Shown here piece after piece: positions 37,338 through 46,521 of a stretch of 64,000 nt of DNA. Position 1 is the stretch's first letter; each line of letters begins with the position of its first letter. Position numbers and translations under genes: made by a program. Location: positions 28,527-92,526 of the forward strand of contig JAJFIR010000029.1 in the NCBI GenBank assembly GCA_021774795.1, in the 5' to 3' direction. The DNA comes from Emcibacteraceae bacterium (GTDB lineage: Bacteria > Pseudomonadota > Alphaproteobacteria > Sphingomonadales > Emcibacteraceae). The notes under the pieces were generated by a model. It was not told the origin of the DNA and searched no databases. It was given only the letters and a program-made list of their open reading frames with translations.

Positions 37338-40300
37338 TATTCGCTCCTATCAACCGTTAATTCACGGATTGTATATAAATTACCATCTTTAACAGTCGCT
37401 TCGATATTTAAAATATCGGTAATTTCAGCCAGAGGGTCACCATTTATAATAACCATGTCCGCAAGTTTACCAACTTCGAGAGTACCAAGGTCCTTATCGA
37501 CACCAATATTTTTTGCCACATTAATGGTCGCTGCCCTGAGTGCTTCATAGGGAGTAAGTCCCGCATCCACAAACATAATAATTTCGAAATGTTGGGCAAT
37601 TCCATACGGATTAAAAGGGGAATCTGTTCCTGCCGCAATATTTGCCCCCATATCATGCAACGTTTTTATGCTTTGCAGCATGCCGGGGTTTCGTCTGATC
37701 TTGTTCAAATTACGGTTTGATTTAGCACCGATGGCAAGGCCGTCACGTTGAAATTCATCCAAAAATGTCCGGTATTTTATATCGCTCAGATATTCAGGAT
37801 ATAAATTCATATATTTGTAATAGCCGGTGTCTAATGAAGCCGTGGGCGTGATAAATAATCCGGATTGGCTGATTATGTTCATCACATCGCCGTAACTTTT
37901 AGAAAGCCCCGTAATCTTTGGTGAATAACCACGGCGGCTTGTCGCGCCCATATGTTCAACACTATCCATGCTATTTTGCACAGCCGGTGATATCTCATGA
38001 GAAGAGACCGGAATACCCATTTTGTGCCCCTCTTCCACCATTATTTTTTGAAAACCATCCGGCAAACGAACGTATGATTTCAACATATCATAATCAAGTT
38101 CCTTGGCGCGCTGAAGTTCATGACGAAGAGCATTTTCGTTTGTTGCACTATAAGACTGGCCGTAATAGACCCGTTGCCCGCCCGTCAGCCAGCCTGCATA
38201 AAACATACGCGGCCCCAAGGATTTTCCCGCACCCCAGGTTTCTTTTCGTTCCAACGATTTATAAGGATTAGTGCCCGGGTCGCGAACACTCGTAATACCG
38301 TACGCAAGCCAGTTTCGACCAAGTTTCTCACCCAATAGTTCTGTTTGATGGGTATGTCCAGCCATGATACCCGGGATCATGGTTCTGTTCGAATAATCAT
38401 AAAAAGTCCCCAATACCGGATTCTGACCGTGGGGCGCGATTTTGCTAATACGATTGCCGGAAATAAAGACATCGACATTTGTTTGATAAGACTGAGAGAC
38501 ACCGTCAAAGAATTTTTCAACATGAATGGTTTTATCATCTGAAAGCTTTCGCGCCCATGTCACGTTAAACCGGTGTTCGGCTTTTTCACCGGTTAAATAA
38601 TTACATGATTTAAGCGTCTTGCCGGATAAATAGTAAATAGTATCAGAATCCTGTGACCACCGCGGCATTTGCGCTGTATCGGTGCATCTATTGGCCGCCG
38701 TGCCTGTTATATCCCCGTTTAAACTTACGTAAGCCGTGCGAATTTCCCCTTCGGAAATATAGGCCATTGACTTACCGTCTGGAGACATCACCGGACCACT
38801 GCCGTCGCGGGTACTTAAACCCAGCCCATTAGGCATTTCAATAAATTCAGACCGCCTGCTTTCAACATGGTACTTTTTAATGCTGTGCATGCCTTCCCGA
38901 AAACGTGAGGTGGCCGGTTTTACATGCGCAAGTAATATATACTCTCCGTTCATCGACCACGCCGGTCGGCCGGCAGTATGCAGGTTTTCTTCTATTGTCT
39001 GAGTTGAGCCAAACTGAACATTCATCACTCTTAAATCAGCGCGCCCCCAGGTGTTTGAAACGCCTCTTGTTGAAAGAAAAGCAATATGACTTCCGTCCCG
39101 CGACCATGACAGTTTATATTCACGGTTCTTATCATTGGTCATTTGGGTTGAGACACCTGATAAAATATTCCGTATCCAGATATCCATTTGGCCATTTTGT
39201 TCTGCCACGTAAGCTATTCTGCTGCCATCATGAGACCATGTCGGGTCAACAATATGTCCAATTTCGGGTGCTATATTCTCTGCTAAACCATCGCCTTTTT
39301 GCAGCCACATGTCACCAAGTGCAGAAAAAACCAATCGGTCATCATTGGGCGAAAAGTCCATATGCCCAACACCCAGGACCTGACGGCTACCACTATGATC
39401 AAAATCACGGACCTTGCGGGTATAATTAGGTGCCACCGCAGTAATAGAGGCTTTAAAAGGCACGTTTACAGCCTCACTCGGTCTGGCGATAATCGTTCTG
39501 CGCCGTGTTTCTTTCCTGATTTTTACGTATTTGATATGTCCGTCCGCCGTAAAATATACGCCGTCATTTGTCCAATGTTGGCGAAACGGGAATATGTCAC
39601 CATCCGCAACGATAACTTTGTCGCGCTGTGCTTTGCGACTATCTACATCCGTTATATAATTCAATTTAATATCATTATTCACATGAGAAATATATGAAAA
39701 GCCTTTGTTGTCGGGGTTCCAGGACGGTCTTAAATATTTGACGCTGTCTGATTTAAATAAGGATAATTCCTTTGGAGTGTCTTCCTCATAATCGACAAGG
39801 ATAATTTCACTGTATCTAAATCTTATTTCGCGGGTGAAAAGAAGTTTTTCGCCGTCCCTGGATTTGTGCGGATGGGCATCGTCATCGGGATGATCCGTAA
39901 GCTGCGTCACATTTTGGTTCTTTAAATTAATTTCCCAAATATCATAGTTGCCACTGCGATCAGAGGAAAAAACAATGCTACCCCCGTCCGAATTCCATGA
40001 CGGTTCCCGGTCATCATATGAGCCAGACGTTAATTGAGTGAGGCCCGAGCCATCAGCGTTAATGGTCCAGATATGAAAATAACCTTTATCATATCCTTGA
40101 AAAGCAATCTTGGTTCCGTCCGGGGACCAGCTTGGCTCACGTACTTCCGGTTGCTGACCGGTTGTAAGCGCGGTGGCACCGCCGCCTACGGCAGGAATTG
40201 TCCACATAATCCCCTGAACATCCATCGCCAGTAATTGTCCGTCTGGCGACAGGCTAATGCCAAAGTTGGTACCTTCATTGAATGATATTTCCTGACTTTG

Positions 40301-40354
40301 CGCGGCGCAAATGACGAAGAAAGACAAAATTAATGTCAAAATCTGAACTCTCAA
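37337..40354 (-). CDS. Exported TolB-propeller amidohydrolase
   Basis: A 1005-residue protein with a signal peptide (ending ICAAQSQ). Residues about 30-560 hold TolB/WD40-like propeller blades (P-x-W-S-x-D-G-x-x-I motif repeated). Residues about 600-1000 form an amidohydrolase barrel with the metal motif GHTH, a further His in the SHE and VEHMG segments, and the Asp in AAGTDSPF. The domain pair is known from exported imidazolonepropionase/prolidase-like enzymes. It may release a small acid or peptide taken up by the coupled symporter; that is inference. Translation begins at TTG, placed after an AAAGGGAAAG ribosome site and at the start of the signal peptide. Confidence 0.83.
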   Translation of the reverse strand: MRVQILTLILSFFVICAAQSQEISFNEGTNFGISLSPDGQLLAMDVQGIMWTIPAVGGGATALTTGQQPEVREPSWSPDGTKIAFQGYDKGYFHIWTINADGSGLTQLTSGSYDDREPSWNSDGGSIVFSSDRSGNYDIWEINLKNQNVTQLTDHPDDDAHPHKSRDGEKLLFTREIRFRYSEIILVDYEEDTPKELSLFKSDSVKYLRPSWNPDNKGFSYISHVNNDIKLNYITDVDSRKAQRDKVIVADGDIFPFRQHWTNDGVYFTADGHIKYVKIRKETRRRTIIARPSEAVNVPFKASITAVAPNYTRKVRDFDHSGSRQVLGVGHMDFSPNDDRLVFSALGDMWLQKGDGLAENIAPEIGHIVDPTWSHDGSRIAYVAEQNGQMDIWIRNILSGVSTQMTNDKNREYKLSWSRDGSHIAFLSTRGVSNTWGRADLRVMNVQFGSTQTIEENLHTAGRPAWSMNGEYILLAHVKPATSRFREGMHSIKKYHVESRRSEFIEMPNGLGLSTRDGSGPVMSPDGKSMAYISEGEIRTAYVSLNGDITGTAANRCTDTAQMPRWSQDSDTIYYLSGKTLKSCNYLTGEKAEHRFNVTWARKLSDDKTIHVEKFFDGVSQSYQTNVDVFISGNRISKIAPHGQNPVLGTFYDYSNRTMIPGIMAGHTHQTELLGEKLGRNWLAYGITSVRDPGTNPYKSLERKETWGAGKSLGPRMFYAGWLTGGQRVYYGQSYSATNENALRHELQRAKELDYDMLKSYVRLPDGFQKIMVEEGHKMGIPVSSHEISPAVQNSMDSVEHMGATSRRGYSPKITGLSKSYGDVMNIISQSGLFITPTASLDTGYYKYMNLYPEYLSDIKYRTFLDEFQRDGLAIGAKSNRNLNKIRRNPGMLQSIKTLHDMGANIAAGTDSPFNPYGIAQHFEIIMFVDAGLTPYEALRAATINVAKNIGVDKDLGTLEVGKLADMVIINGDPLAEITDILNIEATVKDGNLYTIRELTVDRSE

Positions 40355-40483
40355 AACTTTCCCTTTTTTGATTTTTTATCCCATAGGACACCTTTCCAGA
40401 AAAACTTATTGCTGTAAATAGTTTATATGTGACTTGAAAAAAAACCAACCCGTAGTAATCTCAGCGCAAACGAAGGAAGAAGG

Positions 40484-41068
40484 ATGTATTCACTTGAAAC
40501 AGTACGACTTGTCATGCGCCCCTTTTGCGCCGAAGATGTAGATTTCTTAAACTACCTTCATAGTGATTTAGACGTGATGCGCTATACGCTAGGGCGTACC
40601 CGCAGCAATAATGAAAATATTGATTACGTAAAAACCATGCAGACCCTCCATGATCAAGGAATCGGTCATCTTGTTGTCATCCGAAAATCTGATAATACTC
40701 CCATAGGCAGATGCGGTTATTCATATTTTTACGGTGTAAATGATGGTGAAATGGATTGGTTTTACTGGGGAGACCCAAAAAAAGTGACCCGCGACGGTGA
40801 AATCTTCAAGCTGCTTGAGCTTGGTTATACCTATGCAAAACCCGCATGGGGACAAGGATATGCAACGGAGGCAGCACTTGCTTTTCGGGAATTTGGTTAC
40901 ACGCAGCTTGGTTATGACGGGTTTTCTTCACTCGTGATCAAGGAAAATATCGGTTCAATCAGTGTTGCCAGGAAAATGGGTGTTAGTGAAATCGTTGAAT
41001 GTATGACCCACGATACCCTGTCATTTGATCTTCGAAATATAAATCCGGGAAATGGAACTAATGGATAA
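40484..41068 (+). CDS. GNAT N-acetyltransferase (RimJ/RimL-like)
   Basis: A 194-residue acetyltransferase. The N-terminus ETVRLVMRPFCAEDVDFL is the classic RimJ/RimL entry. The acetyl-CoA loop is read from AKPAWGQGYATEAALAF, with the following ENIGSISVARKMG helix. The acceptor may be a ribosomal or other protein amine, or a small molecule. AAGGAAGAAGG is the ribosome site. The gene overlaps mazG by 17 nt, so they are co-expressed. Confidence 0.82.
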   Translation: MYSLETVRLVMRPFCAEDVDFLNYLHSDLDVMRYTLGRTRSNNENIDYVKTMQTLHDQGIGHLVVIRKSDNTPIGRCGYSYFYGVNDGEMDWFYWGDPKKVTRDGEIFKLLELGYTYAKPAWGQGYATEAALAFREFGYTQLGYDGFSSLVIKENIGSISVARKMGVSEIVECMTHDTLSFDLRNINPGNGTNG

Positions 41069-41864
41069 CATTAAAAAATTATTGGATATTATGGAAAAAT
41101 TGCGCGACCCCAATGACGGCTGCGCGTGGGATGTCGAACAAACATTTGATACCATAGCCCCGTACACCATCGAAGAAGCGTATGAAGTGGCGGAAGCCAT
41201 CGAACGAAATGATATGGACAGCTTAAAAGACGAGCTTGGTGATCTTTTGTTTCAAGCCGTGTTCCACGCCCGCATGGCCGAAGAAGCAGGGCATTTTAAA
41301 TTTTCCGATGTGGTTGATGCCATATCCGACAAAATGATCCGCCGCCATCCCCATGTATTCGCAGGTGAAAGTTACCGTGACGCTGAAGAGCAAACCGCTG
41401 CATGGGAAGAACAAAAAGCAAAAGAGCGCGCCGACAAGAAGCAAGCGAGCATACTTGATGGTGTTACCGTCGGACTTCCCGCGTTAAGTCGGGCGGTCAA
41501 GCTGCAAAAACGCGCCGCAAGGGTTGGGTTTGATTGGCCAGAAACATCACAGGTGATTGATAAATTACAGGAAGAAATGGTTGAGCTTTCAGAAGAACTT
41601 GTCAAAAACAAACGAGATCCAGAATATAGCGATGACAAAATAGAAGAAGAATTCGGCGATATGATGTTTGTTTACGCCAATCTGGCAAGGCATCTTAAGA
41701 TTGACCCAGAAAAAGCGCTGCGCCGCGCCAATTCAAAGTTCATCAATCGCTTTAATAAAATTGAACAACACATTGATAAAAAAGATAAATCATTCGATCA
41801 ATATTCACTTGAAGAGTTAGAAGGCTTGTGGGTAAAGGCGAAGGAAGAAGAAAAATTACTATAG
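41052..41864 (+). CDS. mazG: Nucleoside triphosphate pyrophosphohydrolase MazG
   Basis: A 270-residue two-domain MazG. Each domain has E-x-x-E...E-x-x-D metal sites: EEAYEVAEAIE...KDELGDLLFQ in the first and EEMVELSEEL...EEFGDMMF in the second. The N-terminal LRDPNDGCAWDVEQTFDTIAPYTIEEAYE motif is characteristic (CPWD variant, here CAWD). It hydrolyses canonical and aberrant NTPs and lowers ppGpp under starvation in E. coli. In many alphaproteobacteria mazG lies close to hflX and hfq, as it does here within 5 kb. An ATG at 41061 is an alternative start. Confidence 0.92.
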   Translation: MELMDNIKKLLDIMEKLRDPNDGCAWDVEQTFDTIAPYTIEEAYEVAEAIERNDMDSLKDELGDLLFQAVFHARMAEEAGHFKFSDVVDAISDKMIRRHPHVFAGESYRDAEEQTAAWEEQKAKERADKKQASILDGVTVGLPALSRAVKLQKRAARVGFDWPETSQVIDKLQEEMVELSEELVKNKRDPEYSDDKIEEEFGDMMFVYANLARHLKIDPEKALRRANSKFINRFNKIEQHIDKKDKSFDQYSLEELEGLWVKAKEEEKLL

Positions 41865-41921
41865 ATTACTATTCAAATTATATACGTTTATCCTAAGATG
41901 ATAAATTCCACCTGAATCGAG

Positions 41922-42328
41922 TTACATTGCTGTTATAGACCTAATCGACAAATCTGAAGAATTTAATATATATTCATAAATTCCACTATTATCTATCTGA
42001 ATTCTGGCTTTACTAATTTCCTTCGTGGCTATAGTAATTGAGATTGAATCCTCCAACACGTAAATACGGTATTTGTAGGTCCTCATATCTTCGGAAGTTA
42101 AATCACCTTTCGCCATATAATCTTGCCACACAGTCATGATTGCAAAAACAGCATCTCCGTCAAGTTTCACAGATCGAAACTCTTCCAAATCCTTAGGTAA
42201 ATTTTCAAAGACTCCTTTGCATCTATAACCACTGAAGATTGTTCCAAAGACTGCTCAGCAGCAACATTAAGTTGAAAAGTTATTAAAATGATTAAAAAAA
42301 AAGCTAGGCGATGAATTAGGTGCAACAT
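41922..42328 (-). pseudogene. Frameshifted small exported protein
   Basis: A gene of about 135 codons broken by one base. From the ATG at 42328 (GGAGGAAAAG ribosome site) a signal peptide (MLHLIHRLAFFLIILIT...VAA) and about 25 mature residues follow. At about 42210 the frame slips and soon stops at 42167. A neighbouring frame continues as FENLPKDLEEFRSVKLDGDA to a stop at 41922. Nothing like an independent start serves the second part. I know no family for it. Either the gene is decaying or the assembly has a one-base error. Confidence 0.6.
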
Positions 42329-42386
42329 AATCTTTTCCTCCGAGAAGCAAGATCGCGAGACCAAAGTCCCGCGACCATTTTATTTC

Positions 42387-45300
42387 TTATGGCAGATCAG
42401 TGCCTCGCACCCATGGCGCGCCGGCGGTGTCCATTGCCGCTTCAAACGCCGGGATTGTAACTTCTATCAATGTACTTAAGCGGTTTTTAACATCCGCGAA
42501 GGCATCCATGGCATAACCAAGCTGTTCATGGCTTTGCGGTGTTGGACCGTAAGTTCCCGACCCACTCCGCACGGCGAAATTAACGCGGCTGGCGATGGTC
42601 GCTGGCCTTGCGCCCGTTCCTGCTTGTGATCGCTTACCGTTGAGTGCGTCGTCAATGGCATAAAGTTCATCGCGGATCGCTTCAAATTGCCCTTCGAGCC
42701 CTGCCCCACCAGAAGCGCGGTCAAGTGCCATGCGGTACAGCCCGACTTTTTCAAGTAAATCAGAAATAGTTGTGTTGGCTGCGGCCACCGCGGCCTGCGC
42801 AATTTCCACCTCATGCTGGAAGGCATTTGCATCCGTATCTGATGACCCCGCGAGCGCGCGTTCGGTAATATCGACCACGTCAAAGCTTACCGGTCCGGCA
42901 AGTTCACTAACCAAACCATCAACACGGGCATTGAGCGTCGCGGTATAAGCGCCCGGCGCCGCGAACGCACCGGGTGTACCGAAGAACCCACCGCCAGTTC
43001 CGCTATTTTCATTGGTAATCGCTGTGTGGGGCGAATGACGCAGGCTCCAAGTCACGCGGTTTACCCCTTTTTTATTTTCGGCTTCCACGTTGTTAACAAC
43101 GTTGCCGGATGCGTCTTTGATCGTAACATACAAAGCTGGTTCTGCCTCACGACGTTCCGCCTCTAACACATCAAAGTCGGGATAAATGGTCCCATGCCCG
43201 TCCTCGACCAGTGCTTTATCGGCTTCAACCCGCCTGTCTTTGGCGGTCATCAGTTTATCTTTTAAATAGTAGGTCAATGTGGTCCCAAACGGTGGATTAT
43301 CAGCCACCCATTGATCATCACCCTGACTACCACTATGCAATCTATCCTGCCGGTACCACCGCGTTTTCGCATTAGCAAATAGATGCGCCTGCGCTTCAAG
43401 CGTGTCAGCATTAAGGCTTCGAAGTGATGTATAATCATCAAGAACGAAAATACCACGGCCAAAACTGCCTGCAACAAGATCATTTTCGCGGCGCTGAATT
43501 CGCACATCGCGGAATGATATTGTCGGCACATCGCCGGTAAGTTCAATCCACTGATCACCACCGTCCACGGTGAAATAAAGGCCAAATTCCGTACCAAGGA
43601 ACATAAGGTCCCTGTTCACATGGTCCTGCGTGATCCGCCATACCAGTGTTTTTTCCGGAAGACCGTCTATGATCATTTCCCACGATCGGCCACGGTCGGT
43701 ACTCTTAATCAGGTACGGGGCGTAATCCCCCTCCTTATGATTATCAAGCGCGGCGTAAACCGTGTCCGCATCAAAACGGTCAGCGCGGATATCATTAACA
43801 TATGAATTGGCCGGAACGCCCCTGATGTCACCAATTTCATAACGGGTCCAGTTGGCACCACCATCAGATGTCATCTGAATAAGGCCGTCATCAGTACCAG
43901 CGTAGAGAATATTTTCATCAACCGGACTTTCAGCAACGTTAGCAATAGTATGGAAGTTGGACATTGCACCCAAGTCCCAACCCGCTTCGCGGCTCCAGGT
44001 TCTGCCTTGTATTGGCGCGCGAAGTCGATTTTCGTTCCTTGTCAGGTCACCCGAAATTGCCGTCCAGCTGTCACCACGATCATCAGACCGCCATAATCGC
44101 TGCGATGCGTGATAAAGCCGTTTCGGATCATGATGTGATACATTGATCGGAGCGTCCCAGTTGAAACGCTCTGCCGGATCACCGGGCTTACCTTGGGGTT
44201 GAATGGATGTGTTCTCACGAAGCAGTTTGTCGTGGCGCATAAGGCCGCCTTGCTGCATTTGTGAATACATGATGTTCGGGTTACCCGGTTCTGTCGCCGG
44301 TTGATGGCCGTCCGCCCCCATGGTTAAATACCAATCGGAGTTTTTAATACCGTCTTCACGCATGGTCCGGCTTGGCCCGCCTTGGGTGGAGTTATCCTGA
44401 GTACCGCCGTAAACATGATAAAATGGCTCCGCATCATCCATAGCGACCTTATAAAATTGTGCAACGGATATCCCCTGCATGAAACGCCAGGTGCTCATAT
44501 CATCGCGGCTTTCATAGACACCGCCGTCTGATCCAACAAGAATAAAGTCTTTGTCCGTCGGATGAAATGCAAACGCATGATCATCTACATGGCGGTTGTG
44601 AACATTGACATTCGCCCATGTTTTACCGTCATCATCGGAATAATAACTTCGTGCATTTACCATGTATATTCGCCCGTATGTATGCGGATCAGCAAATATT
44701 TCCTGATAATAATGGGGACCGGTACCGCCAGACATTTGGTCTGACATTTTGGTCCAACTTGCCCCCTTGTCGGTTGAACGCCAAAAACCCCCTTTGCGCT
44801 CATCCAGTTCGATCACCGCGTAAACAACATTTGAATGAATAGGCGACACCGTAAGTCCAACTTTACCCATATTCCCTTTTGGCAGACCTTCCGTCATTTT
44901 TTTCCACGTTTCACCGCCGTCATCCGACGTATAAAGAGCGGAACCCGGCCCCGTGTTCATAAGCGCACCAACGGTGCGGTGACGCGACCACGCAGCCGCA
45001 TAAAGCTTTTCAGGGTTATCCGGATCAATGGCAAGCGAGCCGACACCGGTCCATTCGTCAATTTCAAGGGTATTATTCCAGGTTTTTCCGCCGTCAGTGG
45101 TTTTAAATACACCGCGTTCCCCGCCGCTTGACCACAAAGGGCCCTGTACGGAAACCCAGACGGTATTCGAGTCTTCGGGGTGGATGATGATATCGCCAAC
45201 ATGTTCGGAAGTACCAAGCCCCATATTGGCCCACGTCTTTCCACCATTTGTTGATTTATAAACGCCATCACCGAACGCAATATGACGCCCACCATTATTT

Positions 45301-45635
45301 TCACCGGTACCAACCCAGATAATATTCGAGTTGCTCGGGTCAATGGTTACGTCACCGATTGAGTAAACAGCTTCGTCGTCAAATATCGGCTCCCAAGTGG
45401 TGCCGGCATTTACTGTTTTCCAAACTCCGCCGGACGCGATCCCAACATACCATGTGCCGGGATCGGTTTGATCGACCGCTATATCCGCAACCCGACCTGA
45501 CATATAAGCCGGGCCAATATTACGCATTTTTAAGCCGTCAAAGGTCGCCGCTGACATGAGTTCGTCGTTATCCTGCGCATACAGACCAGACGGCAACAGC
45601 ATAAGCACAGCCATTATCATTGAAATTTTCTTCAT
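42387..45635 (-). CDS. Exported BNR/VPS10-like beta-propeller protein
   Basis: A 1082-residue protein with a signal peptide (ending GLYAQ). Residues about 30-740 contain many BNR/sortilin-like blades (S-x-D-G-G-x-T-W variants such as STNGGKTW, TTDGGKTW, SDDGGETW), which build one or two propellers. The C-terminal about 340 residues are a beta-sandwich region (VNRVTWSLRHSP) and helical stretch. Often labelled a glycosyl hydrolase, but sialidase catalytic residues cannot be assigned, so a binding or periplasmic role is as likely. GGGGAG precedes the ATG. Confidence 0.82.
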   Translation of the reverse strand: MKKISMIMAVLMLLPSGLYAQDNDELMSAATFDGLKMRNIGPAYMSGRVADIAVDQTDPGTWYVGIASGGVWKTVNAGTTWEPIFDDEAVYSIGDVTIDPSNSNIIWVGTGENNGGRHIAFGDGVYKSTNGGKTWANMGLGTSEHVGDIIIHPEDSNTVWVSVQGPLWSSGGERGVFKTTDGGKTWNNTLEIDEWTGVGSLAIDPDNPEKLYAAAWSRHRTVGALMNTGPGSALYTSDDGGETWKKMTEGLPKGNMGKVGLTVSPIHSNVVYAVIELDERKGGFWRSTDKGASWTKMSDQMSGGTGPHYYQEIFADPHTYGRIYMVNARSYYSDDDGKTWANVNVHNRHVDDHAFAFHPTDKDFILVGSDGGVYESRDDMSTWRFMQGISVAQFYKVAMDDAEPFYHVYGGTQDNSTQGGPSRTMREDGIKNSDWYLTMGADGHQPATEPGNPNIMYSQMQQGGLMRHDKLLRENTSIQPQGKPGDPAERFNWDAPINVSHHDPKRLYHASQRLWRSDDRGDSWTAISGDLTRNENRLRAPIQGRTWSREAGWDLGAMSNFHTIANVAESPVDENILYAGTDDGLIQMTSDGGANWTRYEIGDIRGVPANSYVNDIRADRFDADTVYAALDNHKEGDYAPYLIKSTDRGRSWEMIIDGLPEKTLVWRITQDHVNRDLMFLGTEFGLYFTVDGGDQWIELTGDVPTISFRDVRIQRRENDLVAGSFGRGIFVLDDYTSLRSLNADTLEAQAHLFANAKTRWYRQDRLHSGSQGDDQWVADNPPFGTTLTYYLKDKLMTAKDRRVEADKALVEDGHGTIYPDFDVLEAERREAEPALYVTIKDASGNVVNNVEAENKKGVNRVTWSLRHSPHTAITNENSGTGGGFFGTPGAFAAPGAYTATLNARVDGLVSELAGPVSFDVVDITERALAGSSDTDANAFQHEVEIAQAAVAAANTTISDLLEKVGLYRMALDRASGGAGLEGQFEAIRDELYAIDDALNGKRSQAGTGARPATIASRVNFAVRSGSGTYGPTPQSHEQLGYAMDAFADVKNRLSTLIEVTIPAFEAAMDTAGAPWVRGTDLP

Positions 45636-45726
45636 GAATTTCTCCCCTTTTTTTTGTTATGGGGCAAAGTTAACATTGTTTCATAACAAAATACAAGACC
45701 GTGGCCAACGATGGAAGATACAATCG

Positions 45727-46521
45727 CTAGAGAAATATGGTGTCTTTAATCTTATGCCAGGTCGCTTCATCAGACGCCGACAATAAACCCTCACCATCGT
45801 TCAAGGACGAATATATTTTTCCGTCAAACTGACGGACATAGCCACCGGCTTCCTGAAAAAGTAACGTACCCGGTAGATGATCCCAAAGCAGTGTACTGCT
45901 ATACGCAGAAAAATGGATTTTACTTTCGAGCAGTCGAATATAGTCATACCCGGCGCAGAAGGCCGGTGCATTTTCTTTAAATTTTTTAATATTTTTACGC
46001 GCAGCATCCCTCAATTCAGCAGGCATTCTGTTGAGATGGGCGGCACCAATTATATCCGTAATTTCTTGCGGCGCATCCATTAATATAGTCTTATTATCAT
46101 CTAAATATGCACCGCTGCCTTTTTCGGTCATTGCCATTTTGCCGGAAACGGGTAAATAAATCCAACTGGCAACCGTTTCTCCGCACTGAAGCGCGACAAT
46201 CATAACCGCGAAACGTTCGTCGCCTTTGATAAAATTATTAGTTCCGTCTATTGGATCAATTAGAAATCCTAAAGGTGCTTTTAACAATTCGTCCAGTTTT
46301 GAAGGCGAAGCAGCGATACCTTCCTCACCTGTGATAAGACTACCCGGATAGAGGTCTTTAAGTTTGGTTGTGAGTAAGTTTTCTGCTGCTAAATCCGCTT
46401 TGGTAACAAAATCACCTTCAGATTTTAATATTACTTCATGTTCTTTAAGATTGCGAAAACTGGATAATATTTCTTCTTCGGCAACTTCTTTCATCAGTGC
46501 ACCGATTTTTTCAGTCTTCAT
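45727..46521 (-). CDS. Inositol monophosphatase family phosphatase
   Basis: A 264-residue Mg2+-dependent phosphatase. The metal ligands are visible in GEEGI, IDPIDGTNNFIKG and the LLWDHLPG segment. The family covers inositol monophosphatase (SuhB), 3'(2'),5'-bisphosphate nucleotidase (CysQ) and histidinol-phosphatase; the branch cannot be fixed by eye. Its ATG overlaps the end of hflX by 11 nt, so it belongs to that transcription unit. The stop is 91 nt before the BNR gene's start. Confidence 0.82.
   Translation of the reverse strand: MKTEKIGALMKEVAEEEILSSFRNLKEHEVILKSEGDFVTKADLAAENLLTTKLKDLYPGSLITGEEGIAASPSKLDELLKAPLGFLIDPIDGTNNFIKGDERFAVMIVALQCGETVASWIYLPVSGKMAMTEKGSGAYLDDNKTILMDAPQEITDIIGAAHLNRMPAELRDAARKNIKKFKENAPAFCAGYDYIRLLESKIHFSAYSSTLLWDHLPGTLLFQEAGGYVRQFDGKIYSSLNDGEGLLSASDEATWHKIKDTIFL

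Noticed and set aside
38905..39429. 174-codon open frame on the plus strand
   Set aside because: Antisense to the amidohydrolase propeller region, with unusual His/Cys-rich composition and no recognisable domain.
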